Positions 11,884 through 25,044 of a stretch of DNA of 64,000 nucleotides are shown here, piece by piece. Below the pieces are notes generated by a model. It searched no databases and had not been told where the DNA came from. It saw only the letters and a program-made list of their open reading frames with translations. The translations under genes and the position numbers were made by a program. The stretch lies in NCBI GenBank assembly GCA_010093515.1, contig MU001674.1, positions 544,246 to 608,245 on the forward strand, in the 5' to 3' direction. This DNA is from Lineolata rhizophorae (taxonomy: Eukaryota; Ascomycota; Dothideomycetes; Lineolatales; Lineolataceae). Each line of letters opens with the position of its first letter. The first letter of the stretch is position 1.

Positions 11884-14261
11884 GTGGAATTATGCTCTTT
11901 GCGCCACCATATTTCGGCCTTCGTTTCTTCAAGCCAAATTTGAGGTTATGAAGGAACTTAAACCGGCTGCGCAGGCGGCTTCCTGAGTGGGGGTTTCTGC
12001 TGGTGAGTGGGGTACAACTGTTAGGGTGGGGTTACAGGCTATTGCTGCTAGTGCTGCTACCTAGAGCAGTCTTTTCTGTGTCTCTTTCGGAGCAAAACCA
12101 CAAGAGCGTCGAGTTTCCAGCTAGATTAATGAAACCATGTGCTGAGCAGAGCCGAGTCCTACAATACTATTGCTTTGCAAAGCATGGAGACGAGATCGCA
12201 TAGCACCGTATATCTTGAAGGTGTATTGTATGAAGTGCGACCTGTAGTTTTTTTGGGCGTACAGTCTCGCCATGGCGCACGTTCCGGCTAGCGCATAGGC
12301 CAAAGGCGAAGCTACTACATATTCCAGGGCAACCAGAGCTCCTTAGACGGTCACGCCCGAGTTGGGATCATTAGAGTTTGCGTTTGAGATCGGTACTTTG
12401 CCCGAAATGGAAAAATAACTCATTTCAGTCGGATATTTGCGAATTTTACTGCAGTCGACCATTAGAATTCCTCAGATTTCTCTAATTCCAGCGAATAGAC
12501 CGGCCAGTATTGATTTAGCTACGTCTACCCCGACAACTTCGGAGAAAAAGTGAGGCTGATGCAAGCCACGATCTGCGATTCGTCGCGGCTGTGCATAGCA
12601 CTAGTCAGGTCTTCATTTGTGCCGGCAACTAGTGGATTTAGATTGCCCTGTGATTTTCGGACCTACATGATAGTAGCCAACTTATTCTCTTATGGTGAGT
12701 ATGGAAATAGTCTAGTAAAATAGTAGATACCCTGTCCTACGAGTAGGAACGCCATCGTAGTACAATAAATCTTAGACTACATCATTGAATGGCGGCATTG
12801 TCATACAAATCTAAAATACACTACATACGACCGCATACGTTTGAGCTATCTTCTTATAATGCTTAAAGACGGTATGATTCATGACACGATTTGTTGTTGT
12901 CTAAGGCACATTATTGTTACTAGTCAACCCCTGTACATGGAGAGCTAGAAATTAAAGGGCAATATCTTACAACTGAGAGTAGGTAATTAGAGGCTTCCCT
13001 AATTCCTGGGCACGTTCTGTTATTATGTGAGCCGAAAAGTCTTGCATCGTAAATCTAAACTATCTAAATTTAAAATAAAAGAGCGTGGGACACAAGATTT
13101 GGAAGGCCCTGGTATAAACACGGATCTGCGTCGTGCAATAACGAGACCACTGTAAATATACGTGAGCCACTGCCCAAAAAGTACCAGCTGTAGCCTACGC
13201 CGAAGCAAAGCCAGTTACGATTCTAGACATAAGTGGATGTGGAGAAAAGCACAAGTACGTGTATGTTTTCTCAAGCGCACGGGCCCCTTGGACTATCTCT
13301 GCGGGCCTGCGGCCTATAGAGATCACTGTTCGATATGCGCGAGACTTGAGATGCTGGTCGGTGTAGGAAGAGGAAGGCTTGTCCGGTCGGGGAATATAAC
13401 AACTGCGCCACATTGGAAGTAGACGACCCAATTGGCCCGGAATACCCTGAGACCCGATGGTGTATGCCTTGCACCGCATCTCTTTTCTCGATTTTCGCCG
13501 GGTATTGTCTCCTTTTACCGACCTTATCGTGCAGGACTAGTTCAGATCGAGTACTGCCATTCAGGCGAGCCCAAGTGGTACTATTCCGTTTCTGTGACAA
13601 GTCTTTTCGAGGTCACATGGGGCCTAGGCAGCTGAATGAGGGACGAATCTAGCACAACGTGGTGGCAGAGGTTACGAAGCTCAAGTGAGTCTAGGTACCG
13701 CCGATCTACAACATTGCGTAAGCCTGCGTGAATAGGCTCTTAGCATCTACCCAAGCTGCGCAGCGCATCGGCATACCACTAGCTCCTACGTGGCGAATAC
13801 CATCCTTAAACTAGTCCTGGATAGATGTGATACATTGTTAATCTGGAAGTTAAGGCCACAAAAAGCTTTGGAGAATGCAGGTTCCAGATCCCTCGCATGC
13901 GGCATTCAAACTACTCTCCTCAAAATTGAAGGTGGGAAGCGATCTTGGGGAACCGGTTTCCTTTGCTCGCCACTTATGGGCGATGGCGTACGGACAGGAG
14001 GGAGCCTCACAACAGTGACTGTACTTATGGATGTTCGCAAACGGTAGATAGAGCTATGGAAGATGCGAAGGCAAAAGAAGAACGAAACGGACAGGACGAC
14101 AAGGCAACATAGACAAACCCCTTCTAAGGGACTGAGTCATACAAGCAAGTTGTGGCTACTAATGGACAGCATAGAAACTTTCAGCCATGGCTTGCCGCTC
14201 CGATCCAGCAAGTGGTCCAACACGAGTAAGCCTTTGCCTTGACCCTTTCAACATGCCCCTA

Positions 14262-14615
14262 TCAAGCGCCGGCGCCCCCCTTCCCGTCCCTGCGATTGAA
14301 TTCGCTCCAAACATCATCGACGCATTCTAGAAAGAAGTGTAGGCCATGTGGAAAACCCTCCCTGGAGTTCCCACCGTTGCCCCCGGGAGGTCCATCGTTG
14401 CGTCTATCATCAGTCGTCGACGTGTGGTGTTGCTGCGAAGTGATCGGCGGCTGGTTCCGTCAGCTATGTCGCAACGCCAAAATATTGCCGCGATACCTTG
14501 TGCGTACCTGCTGCACATTGTTCGGGGTTTGATCTTGGCTGCCCTGGGAACCGTCGGTTGTAGTTTGCGCACTTTGATTGTGCAGAGCAGTATTATTCGA
14601 CTGCTCGCTGCTCAT
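14262..14615 (-). CDS. Putative orphan small protein, Gln/Asn/Gly-rich, one intron
   Basis: No family recognised. Exon 1, 14615-14508 (36 codons), starts at an ATG reading MSSEQSNNTALHNQ; exon 2, 14432-14262, ends GGAGA-stop. The 75-nt intron has a CAG|GTACGC donor, a CTGAC branch site and a TCGCAG acceptor, is phase 0 on both sides, and contains stop codons, so splicing is needed for the 92-aa product. The N-terminal half is Ser/Gln/Asn/Thr-rich and probably disordered; the C-terminal half contains FPHGLHFFLECVDDVWSEF, which could form a short amphipathic helix. A TATATAAA box lies 136 bp upstream on the same strand. The combination of TATA box, ATG, clean intron and intact frame supports a real gene, but there is no homology evidence. 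Confidence 0.4.
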
Positions 14616-14750
14616 CGCTGCGGAGGCAAGTAGGAAGAAACGGAGTCGTATGGGTGGCGGACGTTGGGGAGACAGGAACAAGGAGCCTTGTTGAGCATGT
14701 GCTGTAAGGTGGGGTGGCTGTAGAGGAAGGACGTATCTACTCAAGTCAAG

Positions 14751-14758
14751 TTTATATA
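14751..14758 (-). promoter_or_regulatory. TATA box of the putative small gene at 14.3-14.6 kb
   Basis: TATATAAA on the minus strand, 136 bp upstream of the ATG at 14615. This leaves room for a leader of about 100 nt and is correctly oriented. Confidence 0.35.
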
Positions 14759-16078
14759 GCCTGAGGGCGCTGAGCCACAGCTCATTAGTCTCGGAAGGAT
14801 CAGCCAGCAAGCCTCTCGGGCATTTGTGCTCCATCAGCTGCAAGCTGCGCCAATATCACAAATTAGTCCAAGCTCGTCCAACTGAGGCAAGAGAAGGGCA
14901 CCTTCGAGGCGCAAGTCGAGGCGCACTGCAACGCCGACATGAGCAAGGTACCCCCGACCTCGGCCTGGTTCCATAATTACCTTGGGTAGTTGGGACAGGC
15001 CAGTAAGACCGCAGCACCTCATCTTGGGCGCTACTACGTCCGGAATAACTGCCGTCAAGGATTTGCTAGTGCGATTAGGAGCGCAATAACCTCACAATGT
15101 TAAGATACGCTTTAAATCGGCTTAGACGTGGACCTCGTTGGATGATCGACAGAAGGCGCTTTCCGGGATCCAGCGACGTTTGTGAGTTACGAGTTTAGAG
15201 GAGACTGCGTGCCAAGGAAAAGTAATAATATACAACTGTGTTTTGAGACAACAAACAATTAGCTTTCCGTATCATAAAGGGGGTATTCATACAGGGTTGC
15301 TCTTAGGAAACGTAGGTCTAGAGACGTTTACGAAGGAAGGCGACCACTTTACTAAAACGCTCACCGGCACGACTAGTTGCCTTTATGACAGCGAAGCAGC
15401 GGCGATGTCGGAGCTTTCCTTCACGCCAGCCCTTTTGTCGACCCCTTTCTCCACACACATTTTTGAATCATTGACTCCAGACCAACTTAGAAGCGGAGAC
15501 CTTTGCTTGACAAATCGAGAGCCGATAATATTGGCGACACAATAGCGTTCCATCTAAAGACAGACTCGTTGTTCAATCGTCCCAGCCATCTAGCAGCCAC
15601 ATCAGCACGTCTTCAGGCCGCCAAGATGGGTTGGGAACACTTTACCATGATGAAGCGCACATTCCGGTCTGATTGGCGGCGAAGTAGCGGTTGGCTATTT
15701 GTGAGATAACTGAGCGGTGGCAAGCATCGTGTGAATGCGACTAATCTCGTCTCCGCCTTGCACACGAGTAGTCGGGAGGAACAGGAACAATAAGCTCGCC
15801 GAATGATGATGCCCGACAGCATCCCAAGGTCAGAACTCCCGCTCTGATCATGTCGCAATGTCAGTTCGATCGAGGGGTTTTGGCTCAGGGCGCGGACGCA
15901 CGCGCTTTTGTTCGATTCGGACGACGGGCGGTCCGCCGCCCACCCTGGCAACCGGCCGCCCCTCCAAGACGGCCCTGGAAGCGCCCGGAGTAAACATGGA
16001 GGCCGCCGGCCGACGACTGAAGGGAAGGACAGGCCCGAACAGGCGTCCGTGCCGCACGCCCAGCGGCACTTTGCTCGC

Positions 16079-16561
16079 TCAGCCGCCTCCCGACGAGCAG
16101 CGTCCGTCCAGGCTCGATCGGGCTGCAGGACAAACCCTTTTGCTTCCCACGCAACCCCCGCATGTCTCGCCTATTCTTTGAATTGCTTTTACCCCAGCGA
16201 TTCTACGGGGCTAGCAGCCGAACATACCTTGAGAAGGTCCTCGCCAAGCGCCCCGAGCTGGACCGCCCATGGGGCTTGAGATAACGCTCTTGGTAGCTGG
16301 CAGGAGATAGCAGTTGAACAGAAATTCGACGCAAGTATCCAGAGAACCATCGTCTTGCTGCATTCGATCGAGAAGTGAAAGCACTGACTCATGAGGACCG
16401 ATCAATTCCAAGGACTCAGAATACGCTTTGCAGAATCCTTCCGCCCTTGTTCGCCGATAGGCGCGAAAAGCCTCCTTCGTCACCCTCGTCAAGCCGGCCG
16501 CGGCTCCCCTCGAAGTCGGCGCTGCCTTTTCAACAATTCGATGCCGTCCCTTGGACGGGCT
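16079..16561 (-). CDS. Coding-like partial gene or relic in GC-rich island
   Basis: No family recognised. An open frame from 16561 to a donor at 16228 reads like protein: TRVTKEAFRAYRRTRAEGF, CKAYSESLELIG, VLSLLDRMQQDDG. A 57-nt intron (16227-16171, GTATGT donor, AATAG acceptor, phase 1) joins it to 16170-16079, giving a short Cys/Gly-rich end and a stop. No ATG opens the frame. Immediately upstream, 16703-16530, another coding-like stretch (FVEGSAVEEVLVSAASHRPA) runs in a different frame and overlaps the first, and I could not join the two with a consensus intron. This points to a host gene with a frameshift, or to a missing exon. Confidence 0.3.
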
Positions 16562-17484
16562 TTAAGCGCTGCGGGATGTAGCCATGCACGGGAGCGTCCT
16601 TTATCCGTCGAACCAGCTTACAAGCTGGGCGATGGCTTGCAGCTGAGACTAGCACCTCTTCGACCGCGGACCCTTCCACGAATCGCGCGATGCCGGCGTA
16701 ATCTCAGGCCCGGGCGCCGCGCATGCCCTGCGGCATCAACACCGCATCAGTGGTGAGGATGGGTTAGGCTGGGCGGGTTCGGTGCTTCCCCGCAACCCCG
16801 GCGGTTCGCGTGCAGCGCGGCTGGCTTGCAGCGTGGGTCATCCGTACGCCGCACACGGGTGATTGCGGTACGTCGACATGCACGACCGCGCGTGCGTGCC
16901 GCTTCGCGGACGCGCCGCCTACCCGCCCGCTTCCAGATAACGAATCTAGAAGCGGGCTGCTGCGAGCACCCTTATCGAGCCGCGGTCCAATGCGGGCGGG
17001 CCGTCGAGCCTCCTCGTCGCTCTGGTGGTTGTTTTGGCCGATCCTTGCAACCGAACGAGAACAGGGGCAACCCAACCGGCGAACGGCCCCACGCGCTCAT
17101 GCTTGCCTGGAGCCCCGCCAGTTCGAACTTGCCTAGGCCTTGTGGCGGGTTCTAGGGCCTCGGCGCGGGGTTTGCCGCCTGCTAGCCCCAGAACGTGCTT
17201 GGATGTTTCATCCGCCCAGGAACGACGATTCGGTTGCGGACGCCGTTGACTAGCAATCATGAGACCGAGGAGACCTTCATCAGAGTACACCCGACGTTCT
17301 CACTAACTTGTCGCACATGCCACCGGATGTATGGTTGGGAAGATGGGTCGCTCCTAGACTCCTCAGGCCGATGCCCTCAGGACCTCAATTGTCTACTCTA
17401 CAGCAGCCAAGTGCGCTGGTTTTCCTGACTAGTAGAATCACTCATCCAAACTTCGAGTGTAAACTAAGCACCATTTGTGATTCC

Positions 17485-17502
17485 TTTTTTTTAAAAAAAA
17501 AA
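17485..17502. repeat. T8-A10 self-complementary tract
   Basis: Eight T followed directly by ten A in AT-rich sequence. A similar junction occurs about 1.1 kb to the right. Confidence 0.7.
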
Positions 17503-18570
17503 TTTCTATAACCCCACTCTTTCCCGAAGGACAAGAATTGAAGAGACCCGTAAAAAGAATAGATATCATCCAGGCCGCAAGTATTTACAAAGCCGAGCTA
17601 GGATTTAATTCCCATTGCATGATGGAACATTTCAACTGTACAAGCACCTGAAACACTTCCCATCTATTGTTTTGATCTAGGTTTGTGATATGGCTTTAAA
17701 ATTCTCACTCTTAGTGCATATATATAGTTCCATCTGCATATGAACTCTGGCACGGTATCCTGCATTTGCTTCTGCATTTGTGCATTCTTCTTAGCATCAG
17801 CGTCTAGGTTCAAAATTTATACAGAAGCCTTATGTTTCTCATCAAAAAGGTTTGGTTTTAGCACTAAACACATAATTTCTCCTGCATACCAGATGTGAGG
17901 CTCCATATAATTCACATAGTCAGTGAAATTTAGCAACTAGGCTAACAAAGGATTAAAAACGTAACCTCTTTCTTTTCTACTCTTTCTTATTTTTCAATGC
18001 AGATAAAGCTGATAAATTTTAGTCGAAAATGATCAAATCCAGGGCGACGACGTTGATCGCCTTACCACCGGGGTTCAATCCAGTTCTTTGCCTCCAAACT
18101 CTTCGCACAGTCATGGTACCTGTAAGAAGCATTCAGCCGTACCGCAGCTTCTAAATAAAGAGATCAGCCTAGCTACAAGGCATCGGATAGACACAGTGAG
18201 CCATACAAGTGCGGACACGTGTAGGGTGTTTGATCGACGTGGTCCTGCAAAAGAGCGTTGGGATGACCGCGTACGTTTAGGTGAAAGCAAGCCTTAAAGA
18301 GACTACAAAAAATTTGGTCAACGGTGTGATAGTGATCTGGGCCGCATTTTGAGCTGACCGGAAAATAGGAGGCACACCTAAGGAAAGGTTAGCTTCTTAT
18401 AGCCTAGCCCGTAAGGGACTGAATTATTTGAGACAGGTATACAACCTCAGGCGTGGGCCCGCGTGATATCTCCCAAGACTCAGAGAATTCGAAGCATGCG
18501 CAGTACAAAAAGCTAAAGACTCTTACAAAAAAAGGACCAATGTATTTCCACAGATACTCCACCCCCCCTT

Positions 18571-18600
18571 TTCTTTTCTTTTTTTTTTTAAAAAAAAAAA
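18571..18600. repeat. Pyrimidine run ending in T11-A11 tract
   Basis: A CCCTTTTCTTTTC-type run leads into about eleven T and then about eleven A. It is the second poly-T/poly-A junction of the area. Between the two (17.50-18.57 kb) no gene is visible. Confidence 0.6.
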
Positions 18601-21335
18601 GAGTTGGCACGATTTACTGAGCCTTGTTCATTACCTGACGCTAGTACCAACTTCAGGGGATTATTATAAGTTTCATTTGCCAAACAGGTCGCGGAAGGCA
18701 TGAAGTATGACTTGTGAATAGAATGGAATGATACAAATAGGTTAGGGAAATTAATATCTTTTCTGGTATTTTGTTTTAAAATCAAAAATTAATCAAAAGA
18801 AGAAAGGGAAGGCACAGCCACGCATCCTAGCTTATGTAGGTACAGCCTCCTTGGGCAATATTACACGTGTGATAAGGCGTCGAGTACATCTGGTGCCCAG
18901 AACTGGTTTATGTCCTTTTCGAATGAAGCTTGACCACATCACCCTTGAATGCGCTGGTTAATATCAAGCTCCGAGCAGCAACGAGTCCGCCTGATAACCT
19001 TATAAGTGCAGGGCTTCATCTTAACCTTGCTTTCTCTTTACATCATTATGAGACTGTATTTTAGGGTAAATCTAGGCCTACTCCTAGATTGGAAAAAAGG
19101 AGTGGAGCGAACTTCTTGCGGAACTAAAAGAAAATTGAGAACCCAAAAGCCTTGGCTCAATAAGGTCTGAGAGTCGATCCTAAAGACGAAGAATAATAAG
19201 CGAGAATGACATATTCTATAAGAAGTTATTTCCTCTTCTACTACATTGCGTAAGTTGGCTAAGGTGCTTATCTTGCTGGATACCACGAAAGTTCAAATAC
19301 CCGTTGTGGTGGCCGCTCTATGGCAGCTTTCAATACTGCAACATATCGCAGTGAATCACAGAACACCTGTTTGCCAGAAATACTACTAAGTGTATGACTG
19401 AATGCCGAAACAAGAAAACAAAACAGGTGAAAAGAAAGAGTACCAGCCTCAGACTTGCTTAACATAGTAACCACCAGTCGAAAGAATAGCTAAAAGGGAA
19501 GACATAAGTGTTGCCCGGTGACCCAGATCTATGTTTGAACACTAAATCATGATAAAGAAGCTAACCGAAGGCCATACTACAGGCTGAACCGCAAATGTAT
19601 ACAATACACCAGAAGGTTGCCAGCACACACGAGTTATCACTAATCCATGGCGAGATTATTGTGCGTTATAGAGGTTTTAAGTGTTGGTTGCAATTTGAGG
19701 GCGATCTTTCTCTGAGTGTGCTGCCGACTTGTATACTGTCAATAAAGTATTGTAACAGACACAGTGATGTGATGCTAGGATGGAAACGACGGACTTGAAA
19801 GTTTCTTAAATTGTACGAGCTCCACGAGTCGTCTGAGCTCCGAAGCCATCTTTCTAGCGATGATGCTCTCTGTTGAGGGGACGTGTGGGTAGACTTGCCC
19901 TCGAATTTCACTGTTAGCTTCGTTCTGGAACGTCCCAGTATCACCGACTCCGCGACTGAGTCACTTTAGAAACCCACAGGAGCGCTCTCAGTGAACATAT
20001 AAGGTCCTGCTGCGGTTTTTGTGGTGGACATGGTGGGTGGTATTTCGGCGTCGCAGCTGCAGCTTTCAGTCGTGCCTATGACGGGACGAACAGGCCTCAA
20101 ATCCAGGCCAGTGTAAGGAGCACTTGAACTTTCGGTTAAAATATGAAGGCACAGATGAGAGAGATCTTGGAGTACTGTCGGCCAGAGCTCTAAAGAGACG
20201 TGCGCAACTCAGGCCGGGTTTTGTATGTGTCCTGTCCACCATACTGGCGGCAAGACAAGGCTCCCCCCATGGGCGGTGAATTTCGCCATCACGGTGTCTT
20301 CGTTGCCCGGCAGCTTGTCTAGCGAATCGGTTCTGCGCATTCTCTGCTCATGTTTTGAAAAACGTCAAGCTGTAGCTTGTGACGTGGCACTCTTTTGTGG
20401 GCAACAGCCTTGTTGGCTCCGTTAAAAGGCAAGGCGCCTGTGGGAGATGCTTGATACAGTAAACCGTAGTTGGGCCCTGGCCCATTACAAAACTTTTGCC
20501 AGCGAGGAAATATATATATTAGTGAGCCACCAAGAAAAAGCAACCAACACAAGGCTTTCCGTGTAAATGTGGAAGCCAGTAGTTCCGGTCAGTTTTCATC
20601 AGCTGTAACGGGCCAACAGCCCGTATCAGGCATCCCCACCGTAAAAGTCGAGTAGGGTGGCGCCTGGCATATGGCTATATTTTAGCGTGGCCACCAGGAA
20701 GAGGACATTGCCCAAAATTTTCACGGCCGTCTAGTCTGTAGCCTCCTAGGAAATCGTCATAGATGGACGAGCAAACTCATGGGTACCTGATTGTGGGCGA
20801 GGCTGCACCCTTGCTAGGCACCGTCCTACCGCTTACTTCATAGGCGAAGAAGCTTAGGCTAAACAAGGAAGCAAGTCGAGTGGCTTCGGTAGGTGATTCG
20901 GCTGTAGCATGTTACACCCACTATGTAGACTTTAGAAGCTCGAGATCGAAAAGAAATGGTGAGGCGAGATCGTTTCTGTGGCGCAGTACTGACAACCGAA
21001 AGAAGGAAAACCACCTTCTCGGCCCCTCATGCAGACCCCTGGTTTGCTCCAGTGGCTATCCCCTTGGGAGATCTGCGTGTAATGCAAAAGGAAGGACGTA
21101 AGCTAGCCGTGGTATTGCGCATCGGGCCTGGATGGCAGCCCTCGTCGGGTGGGGAAAGGTCGCCTGCTTTCCTTGCTGTCTTCAGTTGGAATCATTAGCC
21201 TAAAGGAGTTTGCAGCATCTTTACTGACTCTAATATAAAGAACACAAGCCAGTTCGCAGAGATTAGAACGAGATCATTTTCACTCAGCTGAGATCAAGAA
21301 ATCGACACTAAACGACAAAAGATGAGTAGTGCGAC

Positions 21336-21665
21336 TCATGATTGCACCGACGTACCGCTCTGTGAACTGTTCGTTCCTCTATAGGCAACGCGAAAGCCCC
21401 CTGCACCGCCACCGCTCGTCTCCTTCGCAGAGCAATCTAGCCTCGAAAACATCTCATCTATCCCATCTACTGAAGAAAGGTATGAAGGCAAGACGGCTTG
21501 CAGAACGGAAGCCTCGAATTCATTGCTTCCAGAGTAATGATCGTTACTGAGATTTCTCAGCTTAAGTAAGGATCCATCGCCAGTCTGCGCCGGGTCCGAG
21601 TTCGAATGAGTCGTCGTCGAAGTGCGAAACAATCGCTCGAAACGATACAATATTATGTTGATTCC
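21336..21665 (-). other. Coding-like open segment, about 108 codons, no ATG
   Basis: An open minus-strand stretch reads INIILYRFERLFRTSTTT, then NEFEASVLQAVLPSYLSSVD, then DEMFSRLDCSAKET. It follows a TAG and has no in-frame ATG near its start. Composition is protein-like but the family is not recognised. It could be an internal or last exon, or a chance frame. Confidence 0.2.
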
Positions 21666-23745
21666 ACGAACGTTGGAAAGAAACTATTATTCTAATGCAT
21701 CAGACGGGACCAAAAGATGAAAAGGAACAGGAAAAGAGTACTAATGGTTGGCATGTCAAGGAATCGTCGACCGGAATTCTTCCCTCGTCCTTCAACGACG
21801 GTGCTGAGTGGGACAAACTTAGACCTGCGGACGGCCCTAGAACAGCAGTCACTCGTACTCTATTTATCTCAGAGGAATGTATTGGCTTCACGAGTGCAAC
21901 CCTGTGCAGGTGGCATCCCTTCTGGAAGACAATCCGGGAGGCGACAGCAACCGCGCCGTATCGAATCATTCGAAGAGGCTGAGGAAGGCCTTGGCCATTC
22001 CCTGCATGAGGCCTCTTATCCATCGTCTCAATGTAGTAGTCTGACGAGGCCATCTCGTTGGAGAACGACGAAAAGAAGCTGACGCAGTGATGGTCTAGAT
22101 CTCTTTGCTACCACTTTCCAACTCCAGCTAGTATCTTCAACCCGAGCGCTAGCTATAGCATTTGGCGAAATACATTCCGACCTCGATCAGAGTCCTCAAC
22201 GTTCAGGCCAGCGATCATTGGTCAACAATATGCTCTCTGCATGCAGTACGGGAAGTGATAACGGACGACCAAAGCTAGGAGCACGGACCGTATGGGCGGC
22301 CGTCGAGCCGACGCGTGAACTTCGGATGATATGATGGCATTTAGACTTTGCTCATTTGGCCCGTACCAAAGACCTGGCGACATTAAACGCCGCGGGGAAA
22401 GGTTGCAGCATCAATGCGGCTCTTGAACGGGCTGGCGGAGCTGTGAGAGGCCTCTTTCTTATCGTGCGGGCGGCAGCGCCGTGCGGGGTCGACGCATGGC
22501 TGCGTTCGGAGGCGCACAACACCACCACAGATAACGCTCGTGATGTGCAGCCTTTCAAACGGATCGAAGCAAGCGCGTTTCCCAGCGGTACGGTACGCGG
22601 ACGCCATGCAGCCCCATTGCGCAATTCCCGAGGGCGAGAGAACTTAGCTCATGCAAGTAGTTGCAACACTCAACCCAGCCCCGGCGCGTATATTTAGACT
22701 ATGCATACGCTGTGCGAAGACGTTGGGCGTGCATCCAACCGCTGATTCGTTATTGCTGACGTTTAGTAAGTAGAGGCCGCGCGTTATTGGCCTCCCGTGA
22801 CGCTCATAGTGGATTTGGGCCAGACGTTTACTTTAGCTATGGCTCTTCAAAGTGTGACCCGATGGGAGGCCTTCATCTTCATAGTCACTTTATTGAGAGC
22901 GGCAAGATATCTACTCGCTAATTCTTAGCCCTTGGCGAAAGTATGGCTGAACTACGGATGCGGCTGGCATTATATTTTATTATATTTTTTTTTTATCTTT
23001 GCTCCCACATATGATCTAACTTTGTCTTCTCGAAGCGCTCAATTAGAAAAGGATGGCTTTTTGCAAGTTGATAGGTTGAGCGACAAATTATTGAGGAAAT
23101 ATTGCGTAAGCAGATGCATACTTGAGGTCCATTGACCAAATAATAGCGATATCTAGCTGCTAGTAGATTTTGCGCAGTTTATCTAAGTATACTGCTTTAG
23201 TTCTCAGATCATTCATATCTGTTCACAAACAGTCCAAGGCAGTTACCTAAATGTAATATTCGTATGAAGGCTCGGGAACTAAGTGGGTAGAACGTATTCC
23301 TAAAGATATGCTGCAACGGAATGTGAGAGTTGACCAGCAGTTCAATGCATAGCTAGAATATCATTAGCTATGACTCCTGGTATCGGAGCCTAATTCATGT
23401 CCTAGAATTATTCCAAACTAAACAAGAACCAAATGAACAAAATTTTAACACCTGGTTAGTGCTTATGTTCGAATAATAAGCTCATCAACGGCTTTAGAAA
23501 AAGAGTGGGTTTAATTCTTACTGGCTGTATTAAATTTTTGACTTTTCGGGCCTACAGAGGCGCAGGCATGAAGAAAATCAAATATAGTTGTGTAGTGACC
23601 AAAATTCTGTTAGAGCAGAAGTCCTAGGAGCTAACGTTCGTACTAATTAGAGAGTTGGAGGCTGTGCGCAAGGGCCTCCAATGTGCCTTACAAATTCTCT
23701 GCAAACCACCGCACTTATCTGTGAACTGTTTGTTGGCTTTTCAAC

Positions 23746-23775
23746 ATCCTGAATTCTAGCATCCTGAATTCTAGC
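23746..23775. repeat. Exact 15-bp tandem duplication
   Basis: ATCCTGAATTCTAGC occurs twice without a gap. Confidence 0.85.
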
Positions 23776-24361
23776 ATTGTCATAGGCTGATTGTCAGCGC
23801 CTCGCTTCACCATTGAGTGACTACAGGTTCAGTGCTTGTAGGCTTTAAAAAATGAGGCTAGCGACTGGAAAGCAAAATGAGTAAAACTATAGTGGTTAAT
23901 CAAGAAATGCTAGTTTTGACAATTAGAGGAGCAGATCTAGACAGCTAACCAAGTCGCGCCTCGCAGTGAAAGCGCCGCTTAGCCGCTTAGCCAGGTGAGC
24001 TCTTCCTCCTAATAGTAAGCAAAGTGTAAATGCCCAGAGAATGAAAAGTGAAGCGAAGAAAGGCACAAATTGGTTGGATGCTTCGGAAAGCAAGGCAAGC
24101 TCGCGTATGCTAGCGATACGCCAGCATCAATATCCAAAGGCGCCTCAAATATGCTGATGCCGCGACAGGATCTTATGTCTGGATGGTTTTCTGATGAGCA
24201 ATTGCAGCTAAAGTACGTGCAAGGCATATTCACGGATGTAATGGCTCCATTTTTGAAGCACACGATTAACTCATCTTCTAGACACTACATCCTAGACGCT
24301 TGCGTTGTGAGGCGATGACCGGTGCCACTGTCACAGCAGGTAGGAACACCATTAGATTTTG

Positions 24362-24931
24362 CTATCGTCGTCTCGAGGGGAACTGTGAATGCCACAAGTG
24401 ATAGTCAGGATGAAAAATTAGATGTTGGTAGCAGTTGTTAAGACTGAACCCGCCATACTGTCGAAATTTGAGCCAAAGTTTGATGAGCATAGTGTAATAA
24501 GTATCGCAACACTCCTCCAAGTACGAATGACAGGCATTTTTCTGTCTTGTAGAGTCTAAAGCAATATATATCCGAACGCATACGAACACACTAATGAGAC
24601 CGAAAGTACCCGCTCGTAAGACTTGAGACGTCCTCTCCAGATTGATAGAAAGGATAATTGGAAACAAGTATTTCGAAGATTTGAAACCACCGAAAGGAAA
24701 GGCATAGGAACAGGCTGAGTAAGAGGGCCTATAAAATAGCGAATCGGACCCTGACAGAACGTCGATGGAGATCCAAAGGAGCAATATCGTAAACTTGCTA
24801 AAGGAGCAGAGTAAGGACCTGCTTGGATCTCTAAGATATCTAAGATATCGCCAACAGAACAGATCCAAAGAAGATCCAAATCCAAAGCAAATGGGCTTGT
24901 TTCTAAGTAGAGACAGTGGTTGAAGGTGCAA
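24362..24931 (-). other. Longest open frame of the gene-poor block (189 codons)
   Basis: A minus-strand frame opening at TTG with aromatic and hydrophobic content (FTILLLWISIDVLSG, GLISVFVCVRIYIALDS), which could be membrane segments. No ATG start, splice context or family match is seen. At this length it is rarer by chance than the other open frames here, but chance is not excluded. A direct repeat CTAAGATAT x2 lies inside, near 24832-24848. Confidence 0.15.
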
Positions 24932-25044
24932 CTAAACAGGAGAGATCTCCTGCTGTTGTTTTGAGCGTCGCAAGTAGCCGGCATCCGCCCCTTATTGTGT
25001 TAGTATTTGAGGCTTCGGTCGCATCGTGAACAGAAGACACTGAG

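Noticed and set aside
12820-12840. ACATACGACC decamer resembling the start of fungal 5S rRNA
   Set aside because: The following bases do not continue the 5S sequence and no internal control region is present.
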